From REEB85 sp018971455 (GTDB lineage Bacteria; Pseudomonadota; Alphaproteobacteria; Acetobacterales; Acetobacteraceae), in assembly GCA_028871195.1 (NCBI GenBank), contig JAGWNT010000033.1:1-39405 (forward strand): a stretch of DNA of 39,405 nt, in the 5' to 3' direction. The notes beneath the pieces were generated by a model. The model was given only the letters and a program-made list of their open reading frames with translations, was not told where the DNA came from and did no database searches. Shown here piece after piece: positions 9,859 to 17,375 of the stretch; the first letter of the stretch is position 1; each line of letters opens with the position of its first letter. A program made the position numbers and the translations under genes.

Positions 9859-9881
9859 GCCCGGGCGTCGCTACTTACTGC

Positions 9882-9894
9882 ATTAACGCAACGG
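9882..9894 (+). promoter_or_regulatory. Shared 13-bp motif ATTAACGCAACGG, copy 1
   Basis: An AT-containing element in the 87-bp gap between the ribbon-helix-helix gene and the autotransporter gene. The identical 13 bases recur at 14198-14210, in both cases in the leader of the next gene. It contains TTAA followed seven bases later by GAAA (GTAA in the other copy), a degenerate resemblance to the CtrA site TTAA-N7-TTAAC. A regulatory role is inferred. Confidence 0.4.
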
Positions 9895-9945
9895 AAAGAT
9901 TGGCGGGTCAAAAGGGCGGGGCAGGGCCCGGACGGGCTCGTTTTC

Positions 9946-12900
9946 ATGTGCGAAAGGGCCGCTGCTGTGAGGAAATCCGACGAGACCGCGTTCGCCACGC
10001 CGGGGCTGCGGCAATGTCTGCGCATGAGTGCGGCAATGGTTGCCGCGCTGTCGGTCGGATCCGCCCCGGCGTGGGCCGGCCTGGCATTCCGCAACGTCTA
10101 TGCAACGAACGTGACCTCGGCGACGGATGACGGAACGGGCATGATCGCCGGATCGCTGAGTGCTGCGATCTTGGCCGCCAATGGCAGCCCGGGCGCCACC
10201 ATCGACGTGCTGGGCCTGTCGAGCATCATCACCTCCGGCCAGCTGCCGGTCATTGCAGCGCCGGTGACGCTCTCCAGCACGGCGGCGGTCGCCATCGCCA
10301 CCTCGCTTGCCGATGGCAGCGCGCTGCTCTCGCTGGGCTCGGCGGCATCGCTGACCGCGGGGGCGAACGTGTCATTGACCGGCAGCACGGGGACGACGGG
10401 GATCATCGGCAGCGTGGGCGGCACGAGCGGCCCGATCGGAACCATCGGCGGCCCAGGGACACGAGGTGGCCAGGGGGGGCAGGGCGGAGCCGGCGGCGCC
10501 GGGATCAGCAGCGCCGGCGGGGTCATCATCAACAACGCGAGCGTGACCGGCGGCACGGGCGGCACCGGCGGCACCGGTGGCCAGGGTGGTCCTGGCGGCT
10601 ACGGCAGCGCGATCGGCGGCAATGGCGGCACCGGCGGCACGGGCGGAACCGGTGGCACCGGCGGCGATGGCGTTGACGGAACCGGCTTCACTCTCACCAA
10701 CAACGCCAGCATCACCGGGGGCCATGGCGGCCTGACCGGCGCGGGCGGGTCCGGTGGGTCGGGTGGCGGTGGGGGCGTGTTCAATGGCGGCCCTGGGAGT
10801 GTCGGCACGGGCGGGATCGGCGGCAATGGCGGGACCGGTGTGGCCGGGTCGGGCTTCACGCTCACCAACAACGGCACCGTCGCCGGCGGCGTCGCCGGCA
10901 CTGGCGGCAGCGGCGGAAACGGCGTCGGCGGCACCGGCTTCACCGCCACCAATGCCGCCACCATCAGTGGCAGCAATGGCGCCGCCGGCATTGCCGGCAG
11001 CGCGGGGACCCAGGCCGGCAGCAACGGCGGCAATGGCGGCGCCGGCGTGACGGGGACGAACTTCCTCCTGACCAATCGCGGGACCATTTCCGGCGGCAAC
11101 GGCGCCAATGGCGGAGACGGCTACAACCCCCCATCCACGGGCCCGGTGCTGCCGGGCAATGGCGGGAGTGGCGGCAATGGCGGCAATGGCGGGGCCGGCG
11201 TGAGCGGGGCGGGCTTCCAGCTCACCAACACCGGCACCATCAGCGGCGGCAGTGGCGGGCTGGCCGGCGCCAGCTACAACACCCTGTTCTCCTTTCCGGG
11301 CATGCCGGTGGCGAGCAACGGCGTCGCCGCGGCCGCCATCGTCGCGACGGGCAATGCGAGCATCACCAATGCCGGCACCATCGCCGCCGCCGGCGGCGAC
11401 GCGATCGATCTCTCCGGCGGCAACAACCAGCTGGTGCTCGAGGCCGGCTCGGTGATCTCCGGCAACGTGGTCAGCACTAACGGCACCACCGGCCCGGTGG
11501 ACGATCTTGTCCTCGGCGGCGATGCCAACGCCGCCGGCGGCAACAGCTTCAACCTGGGCCAGCTCGGCGTTCAGTATCAGGGCTTCCAGAGCTACCGGAA
11601 GATCGGCGCCAGCACCTGGACCCTGTCAGGCACCGGGGGCAATGCGGGCGATAGCTGGACGGTCGCGGCGGGCACGCTGGGGCTGGCGGACCGGGCGAGC
11701 CTGACCGGCAACGTCACCATCGGCAGCGGAGCGACGCTGAGCAGCGGGACCGCGGTGATCAGCGGCGCGCTCACCAACGGGGGCACCCTGGCGGTGGGCA
11801 ATGCGGCGGCGCCGGCGGCCACACTCGTCGTCAATGGCGGTTTCTCCGGCCCCGGCACGTTCAGCCCGGCGGTTGCCGGCATGGCCGCGTACGGCAAGCT
11901 GGTCGTCAATGGAACCGCCACTCTCGGCGGCGCGCTGAACGTCAACGTCATCGGCGCCCCGGCGCTGGTGTCCGGCGGCACGCTGAGCCAGGTCATTCAC
12001 GCAACGAGTGGGGTCAGCGGCACGTTCTCCACGGTGACGGACAACAGCAACCTGTTTGATTTCGTGCCGGTATACAGCGCATCGGACGTCAACCTGATGA
12101 TCGAGCCGGCCGCGGTGAGCGGCGGGCCGACCGTTCTGCGCGACACGATGGCCTACGGCAACACGCCGGGCGCTGGGGCGGCCAGCCTGTTCGACAGGCT
12201 CATCGCCGCCGGCGGTGGCGGCGGCATGGGCGGCGTCATCACGACGCTGGGGAGGCTGGGCACGGCCGGGCAGGTCAACACCGCGGTGTCCCAGACCCTT
12301 CCGTTGCTGAATGGCGGGCAGGGCGTGGCGCTCCAGAACGTGCTGGGCGGGGTGAACGACATCGTGCGGGCCCACCAGAACGGCGAGCAGGGCCTGTCCT
12401 CCGGTGACGCGCTGGTGGCCAACAAGCGCGTCTGGCTGAAGCCGTTCGGCAGCTGGGCGAGCCAGGATGGCCGCGACGGCGCGGCCGGCTACAGCGCGAG
12501 CTCCTACGGCGTGATCATGGGCGCCGACGGCCAGCCCGCGGAGGCGGTGCGCGTGGGCCTTGCGTTCGCCTATGCGCACAGCATCATCGACAGCAGCTCC
12601 GCCGCCGCGCCGCAGGGATCGCGGGTCAACAGCTACCTTCTCATCGGCTATGGCAGCTACAAGCTGGATCCGGCCACCACCATCAACGTCCAGGCGGATA
12701 TCGGCCGCCACGACACCGATGGCCACCGCGACATCCTGTTCGCCAACAGCGTTGCCAGCTCCAGCTACGCCAGTGTCAGCGGCCATGTCGGGGTCGGGCT
12801 GTCGCATGGCTTCAACGTCGGCGAGCGCACCCGGCTCACCCCCTCGGTGCGGCTCGACTACACGACCGTGCATACCGACAGCTACGGCGAAACCGGCGCC

Positions 12901-13248
12901 GGCGCGCTCAACCTCAACGTCCAGGGCAACACGGCGCAGGAGCTGATTTCCGGGGTGGACGCCAAGGTCACCCACGCCTTGAACGACCGGCTCATGGTGA
13001 CGGCCAATCTCGGCGGCGGCTATGATGTGCTCAATGAGCGGGCCAGCATCACCTCCGCCTTCGCCGGCGATCCGGGCTCGGCCTTCGTGACCCGCGGGCT
13101 GAAGGCGAGCCCGTGGCTGGCGCGCGGCGGCGTCGGCCTGGTCGGGCGCACCGGCAACGGCGTCGAGCTCACGGCGCGCTACGATGTCGAGCTGCGTGAC
13201 GGCTTCAGCAACCAGACGGCCTCGGTCAGGATGCGCCTGCCGTTCTGA
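9946..13248 (+). CDS. Autotransporter with Gly-rich PE_PGRS-like passenger
   Basis: Type Va secreted surface protein, 1100 residues. A long N-terminus ends in a signal peptide (hydrophobic MSAAMVAALSVGSAPAWA, cleavage after about residue 44); an alternative start is the ATG at 10024. Residues about 148-442 are extremely Gly-rich (GGTGGTGGQGG runs) broken by recurring rungs such as GTGFTLTNNASITGG, consistent with a right-handed beta-helix. Residues about 443-720 continue with autotransporter-associated strands (DAIDLSGGNNQLVLEAGSVISGNV). Residues about 828-1100 form the outer-membrane beta-barrel (VWLKPFGSWASQDGRDGAAGYSASSYGVIMG..., C-terminal Phe). Neither protease nor lipase motif is evident in the passenger; adhesin or structural surface protein is likely. 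A hairpin follows the stop. Confidence 0.93.
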   Translation: MCERAAAVRKSDETAFATPGLRQCLRMSAAMVAALSVGSAPAWAGLAFRNVYATNVTSATDDGTGMIAGSLSAAILAANGSPGATIDVLGLSSIITSGQLPVIAAPVTLSSTAAVAIATSLADGSALLSLGSAASLTAGANVSLTGSTGTTGIIGSVGGTSGPIGTIGGPGTRGGQGGQGGAGGAGISSAGGVIINNASVTGGTGGTGGTGGQGGPGGYGSAIGGNGGTGGTGGTGGTGGDGVDGTGFTLTNNASITGGHGGLTGAGGSGGSGGGGGVFNGGPGSVGTGGIGGNGGTGVAGSGFTLTNNGTVAGGVAGTGGSGGNGVGGTGFTATNAATISGSNGAAGIAGSAGTQAGSNGGNGGAGVTGTNFLLTNRGTISGGNGANGGDGYNPPSTGPVLPGNGGSGGNGGNGGAGVSGAGFQLTNTGTISGGSGGLAGASYNTLFSFPGMPVASNGVAAAAIVATGNASITNAGTIAAAGGDAIDLSGGNNQLVLEAGSVISGNVVSTNGTTGPVDDLVLGGDANAAGGNSFNLGQLGVQYQGFQSYRKIGASTWTLSGTGGNAGDSWTVAAGTLGLADRASLTGNVTIGSGATLSSGTAVISGALTNGGTLAVGNAAAPAATLVVNGGFSGPGTFSPAVAGMAAYGKLVVNGTATLGGALNVNVIGAPALVSGGTLSQVIHATSGVSGTFSTVTDNSNLFDFVPVYSASDVNLMIEPAAVSGGPTVLRDTMAYGNTPGAGAASLFDRLIAAGGGGGMGGVITTLGRLGTAGQVNTAVSQTLPLLNGGQGVALQNVLGGVNDIVRAHQNGEQGLSSGDALVANKRVWLKPFGSWASQDGRDGAAGYSASSYGVIMGADGQPAEAVRVGLAFAYAHSIIDSSSAAAPQGSRVNSYLLIGYGSYKLDPATTINVQADIGRHDTDGHRDILFANSVASSSYASVSGHVGVGLSHGFNVGERTRLTPSVRLDYTTVHTDSYGETGAGALNLNVQGNTAQELISGVDAKVTHALNDRLMVTANLGGGYDVLNERASITSAFAGDPGSAFVTRGLKASPWLARGGVGLVGRTGNGVELTARYDVELRDGFSNQTASVRMRLPF
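10441..11270 (+). repeat. Gly-rich imperfect repeats within the autotransporter gene
   Basis: Degenerate in-frame repeats. GGC-ACC-GGC-GGC type triplet arrays alternate with a rung of the form GGCTTCACNCTCACCAACAA followed by Asn/Gly-x-Thr/Ser-Ile-x-Gly-Gly. Rungs start near 10516, 10684, 10853, 10938, 11062 and 11214, at irregular spacing of about 85-170 bases. Such arrays are prone to slippage and length change. They are coding and not CRISPR-like. Confidence 0.85.
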
Positions 13249-13264
13249 GGATCAACACCCCGCA

Positions 13265-13296
13265 CGGGCGCCCCGCGATCGGCGCGGAGGCGCCCG
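13265..13296 (+). terminator. Hairpin after autotransporter gene
   Basis: Outer arms CGGGCGCC/GGCGCCCG (8 bp) and inner arms CCGCG/CGCGG (5 bp) with one bulged A and a 5-base loop, starting 17 bases after the stop. There is no T-run, so if it terminates it may need Rho or act as a 3' stabiliser. It separates the autotransporter from the lipoprotein gene. Confidence 0.55.
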
Positions 13297-13323
13297 GCGC
13301 GGGCGGCGGCAGGGGGAGACCGG

Positions 13324-14202
13324 TTGAAACGCTGCGCGGCCCTAGTCGTGCTGCTGGTGCTGGCGGGATGCGTGGCGGTGCCCAGCCTCGCGCAGCGCCG
13401 CGCCCATGCCGACGCGCTGGCCGCAAGCGCGGGCTGGCGGCGGGAGATGATCGCGACCGACCCCTTCACCCTGGCGGCCTATGTGCCGGCCACGCGGCGC
13501 CGCGCCGCGACGCTCACCGTCTATCTGGAAGGCGACGGCCTCGCCTGGATCGACCCCTCGACGCCCTCGGCCGACCCGACGCCGACCGATCCGCTCGCGC
13601 TGCGGCTCGCCCTGCGCGACCCCTCGGCGGCGGCCTATCTCGCGCGGCCGTGCCAGTTCGTCGGGCCGGGCGAGCGGCGGGCCTGCTCGGCCAAATACTG
13701 GACCAGCCATCGCTTCGCGCCGGAGGTGATCCGCGCCACCAGCCAGGCGGTGGATCGCCTCAAGCAGCGCTTCAACGCAAGGCGGGTGATCCTGGTGGGA
13801 TATTCCGGCGGCGGCGCGGTGGCGGCACTGGTGGCGGCCGGGCGGCGGGATGTCAGCCGGCTGATCACCGTTGCGGGCGACCTGGAAACCCGCGTCTGGA
13901 CGCAGGAGCACGAGGCCTCGCCGCTGACCGGCTCGCTCAATCCGGCGGATGCCTGGCGCGAGCTGCGCGACATTCCGCAGACCCATTTCGTCGGCGGCAA
14001 GGACGATGTGGTCGGCGAGGCCGTGGCGCGCGCCTATGCCGCCCGCTTCCGCACCGGGCCCGCGCCCGAGATCGTCGTGCTGGCGGGCTTCGATCATCAT
14101 TGCTGCTGGGAGGAGGCGTGGCCGGCGTTGCGGGCGCGCACCGGTCCCGGCGAGGCGCGCCGCGTTCGTCACGATTCCGGCCCGCGACCGCCGCGCAATT
14201 AA
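13324..14202 (+). CDS. Lipoprotein alpha/beta hydrolase
   Basis: Probable envelope-anchored serine hydrolase, 292 residues, TTG start behind GGGGGAG. The N-terminus KRCAALVVLLVLAGCVAV is a lipoprotein signal with lipobox LAGC, so the mature protein would be lipidated at about Cys15. The fold is shown by LTVYLEGDGLAWID (early strand and oxyanion region), the nucleophile elbow VGYSGGGAVAALVAA, an acid in FVGGKDDVVGE and the His in GFDHHCCWEEAWP. Substrate is unknown: esterase, lipase or peptidase are all possible. The stop codon lies inside the second copy of the ATTAACGCAACGG motif. Confidence 0.85.
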   Translation: MKRCAALVVLLVLAGCVAVPSLAQRRAHADALAASAGWRREMIATDPFTLAAYVPATRRRAATLTVYLEGDGLAWIDPSTPSADPTPTDPLALRLALRDPSAAAYLARPCQFVGPGERRACSAKYWTSHRFAPEVIRATSQAVDRLKQRFNARRVILVGYSGGGAVAALVAAGRRDVSRLITVAGDLETRVWTQEHEASPLTGSLNPADAWRELRDIPQTHFVGGKDDVVGEAVARAYAARFRTGPAPEIVVLAGFDHHCCWEEAWPALRARTGPGEARRVRHDSGPRPPRN

Positions 14203-14210
14203 CGCAACGG
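14198..14210 (+). promoter_or_regulatory. Shared 13-bp motif ATTAACGCAACGG, copy 2
   Basis: Identical to the copy ahead of the autotransporter. It spans the stop codon of the lipoprotein hydrolase and is 84 bases upstream of the next start. Here it continues as GTAAACA, giving TTAA-N7-GTAA, one base from the CtrA half-site arrangement TTAA-N7-TTAA. It may be a response-regulator site controlling the small downstream gene. Inference only. Confidence 0.4.
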
Positions 14211-14293
14211 TAAACAAAGCGGGCCTGAAATGCCCGTGGGGCGCCCAAAGCGGCGCGCCGGATTTGCGGGAAAACCCTTCAGGAGCCGTCGTC

Positions 14294-14488
14294 ATGGCCC
14301 AGCCTTCGATCGCCTCCACCAGCCCTCCGAGCCCGCTGGTGCTGTCTGACCGGCTCATCTCGCTGGCCGAGGAGGCCGGGCGCGCCGGGCAACAGGGGGC
14401 GGCCGAGCATCTGATCCGCCTCGCCCACAGCGTGCTGGCCCCGCCTCGTGCCGCGCGCCAATTGCCGAAGCCTCTGCCGCGGCGATAA
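14294..14488 (+). CDS. Small conserved-looking helical protein, 64 residues
   Basis: ATG start with AGGAG nine bases upstream, so very likely translated. The Pro/Ser-rich N-terminus is followed by an amphipathic segment LVLSDRLISLAEEAGRAGQQ and then AAEHLIRLAHSVLAPP, then a basic tail (ARQLPKPLPRR). The helix resembles short alphaproteobacterial hypothetical proteins with a D.L..LAe.AdraG...tAehLv.LA..vld pattern; I know no assigned function. It sits 91 bases after the hydrolase with motif copy 2 in its leader and is followed eight bases later by the AlkA-type gene. No signal peptide or membrane segment. Confidence 0.72.
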   Translation: MAQPSIASTSPPSPLVLSDRLISLAEEAGRAGQQGAAEHLIRLAHSVLAPPRAARQLPKPLPRR

Positions 14489-14496
14489 TCCGGTGC

Positions 14497-15150
14497 GTGA
14501 CCTTTCCCTCTCCTCCCCCCGCGGCGCGCGCCGGCCTCGATAGCCTGGCCGCGCTGGACGCCGATCTGGCGGGCATCGAGCGTGCCGCCGGCCCGCTGCC
14601 GTGGCGGCGGCGCCCGGCCGGTTTCCCCGGCCTGCTTCAGGCCATCATGGGCCAGCAGATCAGCAACCAGGCCGCCGGCGCCATATGGCGCCGCCTTGCC
14701 GCCCTGCCGGGGGCGCTGGAGCCCGCCGGCCTGCTCGCCCTCACCGAGGATGATCTGCGCGCCGCCGGATTGTCGCGGCCGAAGATCTCCCATGCCCGCT
14801 CGCTCGCCGAGGCCTTCGCCGATGGCCGGCTCGACACGGCGCGGCTGGACGGGCTCGACGACGAGGCGGCGATCGCGGCGATCTGCGCGGTGCGCGGGCT
14901 GGGGCCGTGGACGGCGGAGGTCTATCTGCTGTTCGCGCTGCAACGGATGGACGTGTTTCCGGCCGGCGATCTCGCGCTCGCGGCGGCGGCGGCGCATCTG
15001 AAGGGCCTGGCGGAGCGGCCGGGCCCGCGCGCGCTGCGGGCGCTCGCCGCCGGCTGGCGGCCCTGGCGTTCGCTCGCCGCGCGGCTGCTCTGGCATCACT
15101 GGCGCCACGTCACCGGCCGCCCGGCCATGGACGATCCGCCGGCCGCGTGA
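14497..15150 (+). CDS. DNA-3-methyladenine glycosylase, AlkA/HhH-GPD family
   Basis: Base-excision repair glycosylase of 217 residues that would remove alkylated purines. It has the helix-hairpin-helix plus Gly/Pro-Asp motif: AVRGLGPWTAEVYLLFALQRMDVFPAGDLAL with catalytic Asp158. The helix-rich core includes FPGLLQAIMGQQISNQAA (the i..QQis..aA. motif) and GLSRPKISHARSLAEAF. It lacks the N-terminal ~80-residue TBP-like domain of E. coli AlkA and so belongs to the compact form. GTG start eight bases after the small upstream gene; no iron-sulfur cysteines as in MutY/Nth. No Ada regulator is adjacent. Confidence 0.92.
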   Translation: MTFPSPPPAARAGLDSLAALDADLAGIERAAGPLPWRRRPAGFPGLLQAIMGQQISNQAAGAIWRRLAALPGALEPAGLLALTEDDLRAAGLSRPKISHARSLAEAFADGRLDTARLDGLDDEAAIAAICAVRGLGPWTAEVYLLFALQRMDVFPAGDLALAAAAAHLKGLAERPGPRALRALAAGWRPWRSLAARLLWHHWRHVTGRPAMDDPPAA

Positions 15151-15177
15151 GAGGCTCGCGGCGAACGGAGGATTTCC

Positions 15178-15969
15178 ATGAGCGAGAGCTACCATCCCCT
15201 GATGCCGATCGTGCGCAACGGCGCCGTCGCCACCGTCACCTTCAACCGCCCGGCGGTGCGCAACGCCTTCAACCTGTCGATGTGGGAGGGCCTGCAGCGG
15301 ACGATGGAGGCGCTGTCGGAGGATCTCGATCTGCGCTGCATCATCCTGCGCGGGGCCGGAACGGAGGCGTTCTGCGCCGGGGCCGACATCGCCGCCTTCG
15401 CCGAGGAGCGCGGCGACCGGGCGCGCGAGGATCGCTATGCCAGCGTGCTGCACACCTCCATGCAGTCGGTGCGGCTGTGCCGCCACCCGGTGGTGGCGAT
15501 GATCATGGGCGCGTGCATCGGTGGCGGCGCGGGCATCGCCACGATGTGCGATTTCCGCGTCGGCGGCGAGGGCATCCGCTTCGGCATCACCGCGCGCAAT
15601 CTCGGCATCTGGTACCCCTATGCCGAGATCGACCCGATCATCGAGATGGTCGGCACCGGCGTCGCCGCCGAGATCCTGATCGAGGGGCGCATCTTCACCG
15701 GCACCGAGGCCTATGCGAAGGGCCTGCTGTCGCGCGTCGTGCCGGATGGCCAGGTGGAGGCGGAGGCGACGGCGCTGGCGGCGCGCATCAGCGAGGGCAG
15801 CCCGCTCTCGGCGCGCTTCCACAAGGCGGCGCTGCGCAAGCTGCGCGGGGCGCTGCCGATCACCCCGGCCGAGGATCTCGCGGTGAACGGCTTCGTCGAG
15901 ACCGAGGATTTCCACAACGCGGCGCGCGCCTTCGTGGCCAAGCAGAAGCCGGTCTGGCGCGGCCGGTAG
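15178..15969 (+). CDS. Crotonase-superfamily protein lacking hydratase glutamates
   Basis: Enoyl-CoA hydratase/isomerase-fold protein, 263 residues, ATG with a GGAGG site. The CoA and oxyanion-hole motifs are intact: TFNRPAVRNAFN, AFCAGADIAAFAEE and VVAMIMGACIGGGAGIATMCDFRV. However, both crotonase catalytic glutamates appear replaced: the Glu144 position (GGGCE in crotonase) is Gly119 in GGGAG, and the Glu164 position is about Ala139 in FGITARN. Simple water addition is therefore unlikely; isomerisation, decarboxylation, thioester hydrolysis or another crotonase reaction is possible. No other acyl-CoA genes adjoin, so the pathway is unknown. Confidence 0.9.
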   Translation: MSESYHPLMPIVRNGAVATVTFNRPAVRNAFNLSMWEGLQRTMEALSEDLDLRCIILRGAGTEAFCAGADIAAFAEERGDRAREDRYASVLHTSMQSVRLCRHPVVAMIMGACIGGGAGIATMCDFRVGGEGIRFGITARNLGIWYPYAEIDPIIEMVGTGVAAEILIEGRIFTGTEAYAKGLLSRVVPDGQVEAEATALAARISEGSPLSARFHKAALRKLRGALPITPAEDLAVNGFVETEDFHNAARAFVAKQKPVWRGR

Positions 15970-16088
15970 GCGGGGCGCTCGCCGCGCCGGGGGCGGCAAC
16001 CTTCCCTTCAGGGTTTTCGGGCATCCTGCCGGGCCAACAAGCAGGTGTCTTTCCGTGCCCGAGAACGCGACCCCTTCGCCCGCGCCGG

Positions 16089-16108
16089 CCGCGCCGCCAT
16101 GCGGCGCG
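16089..16108 (+). other. Hairpin in leader of the unknown gene pair
   Basis: The 155-bp gap before the unknown pair has an 8-bp stem (CGCGCCGC/GCGGCGCG family arms, perfectly paired from 16090 to 16108) with a 3-base CAT loop, ending 16 bases before the ATG. It could lower initiation by occluding the start region. No other element was recognised in the gap. Confidence 0.35.
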
Positions 16109-16124
16109 CGATGATGCCCCCGCG

Positions 16125-17375
16125 ATGAGCGACCAGGCGGGCGCCGTTGCCCTGCCGCCGGCGGTGGAGAGCTTTCTGCCGAGCACGTTTCTCGAGCGCG
16201 GCGTGGCCGTGCCGTTCACCACCCCGCAGCTGGCCGGCGCGCGGGCGCGGCCGGGCACGCGGGTGCCGCTCGAACTGGTGGTGCCGAACCCGTCGGGCGG
16301 GCGCGGCCATTACATCCTGCCCTGGGACGGGCTGTCGGCCCTGTGCCGGCCCACGCTGCACGACAGCCGGCTGTGCGCGGCCGTGGCCGAGCTGGCGGTG
16401 GTGACGCCGGCGGCGATCCGCCTGGTCGCGCGCGCGGTGGCCAGCGAGGGGTTCGCCGGCCGCGCCGCGCGGGCGGCCGCGCTGGATGGCGGCGCGGTGG
16501 AGGAGCAGGCCCGCGTGCTGACCAATTTCGACCTGCTGCTGGAGCTGGTCAGCCAGGTCGAGGCGGCGGGACCGGCCGCGCAGGCGGCGGCGCAGACGGC
16601 GGCGCTGGCGGAGCGGCCGGCCGAGATCGAGCGTCGCGCCAAGCGGGCCGTCGCCCTCATCGCCCCCGGGCTGGGCCGGGGGCCGGATGCGGTGGCGGCC
16701 GCGCTCGAGCAGCTTGCCGCCCTGTTCGCCCCGCTCGGCATCGGGCGCAACCGGCACGCCGCGCGGCTGCCGCGCCTGGTGGCCCGGCTGCGCGACATGC
16801 GCGAGGCGGTGGTGGCCCATGCGCTCGCCAATCCGGACGAGGCCGCCGCCGCGGGCGAGCTGGTCGCCGCGGTGGCGGACCTGACCAGCCTGTGCGCGGG
16901 CGCGACGCTGGGCGAGGCCCAGGCGCTGGGCGGCGACATCATCGGCCTGCTGCGGCGCTGGATCGCCGCCCCGGAGGAGCTTGGCCGCTACCTCGCCCGC
17001 GCCGAATGGGTGCTCGACGGGTGGGACCATATCTGCGCCCTGTGGGGCCTGGCTGAGGATCACCCCGGCCGCGCCCAGGCGCTGGCGGAGATGAGCGTGC
17101 TGCTGCCGGTGGTGCCGCGCGAGGCGGGCGACTGGCTGTCGCAGCGGGTCGATCTCGGCGCCGAGCTGCAGCGCCATCGCCGCCGCGTGTCGCTGTGCGA
17201 GGATTGGCGCAGCGGCGCCACGCTGACCGACCTGACGGCGCGCAACGAGGGCCTGCTCGCGCAGGGCCTGCTCGCGGCGGGCCAGGCCGCCGCCGGTCTG
17301 CTTGCTGGGAGCCCGCTTGCGTCTGGCCAGCCTGGCCTTTCGCCGGCGATGGCGCGCGCGATGGCGGGCGCATGA
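16125..17375 (+). CDS. Uncharacterised protein, first of a coupled pair
   Basis: I do not recognise this 416-residue protein. The first ~100 residues look conserved and mixed alpha/beta: FLERGVAVPFTTPQLAGARA, LELVVPNPSGGRGHYILPWD and LCRPTLHDSRLCAAV. The rest is almost entirely Ala/Leu/Arg/Glu-rich helix with no signal peptide and no membrane segment; a cytoplasmic scaffold or enzyme subunit is possible. The ATG start is the first in frame consistent with the conserved N-terminus. Its stop overlaps the next start as ATGA, so the two products are probably made together. Codon use matches neighbours, so there is no sign of recent transfer. Confidence 0.75.
   Translation: MSDQAGAVALPPAVESFLPSTFLERGVAVPFTTPQLAGARARPGTRVPLELVVPNPSGGRGHYILPWDGLSALCRPTLHDSRLCAAVAELAVVTPAAIRLVARAVASEGFAGRAARAAALDGGAVEEQARVLTNFDLLLELVSQVEAAGPAAQAAAQTAALAERPAEIERRAKRAVALIAPGLGRGPDAVAAALEQLAALFAPLGIGRNRHAARLPRLVARLRDMREAVVAHALANPDEAAAAGELVAAVADLTSLCAGATLGEAQALGGDIIGLLRRWIAAPEELGRYLARAEWVLDGWDHICALWGLAEDHPGRAQALAEMSVLLPVVPREAGDWLSQRVDLGAELQRHRRRVSLCEDWRSGATLTDLTARNEGLLAQGLLAAGQAAAGLLAGSPLASGQPGLSPAMARAMAGA

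Noticed and set aside
10441..11270. CRISPR array or tandem non-coding repeat
   Set aside because: Repeats are in frame, irregular in spacing, degenerate and encode a beta-helix passenger; no cas genes.
13342..15999. An 885-codon antisense open frame under the hydrolase, AlkA and crotonase genes
   Set aside because: Same shadow effect; the sense genes have motifs, starts and ribosome sites, the antisense translation has none.
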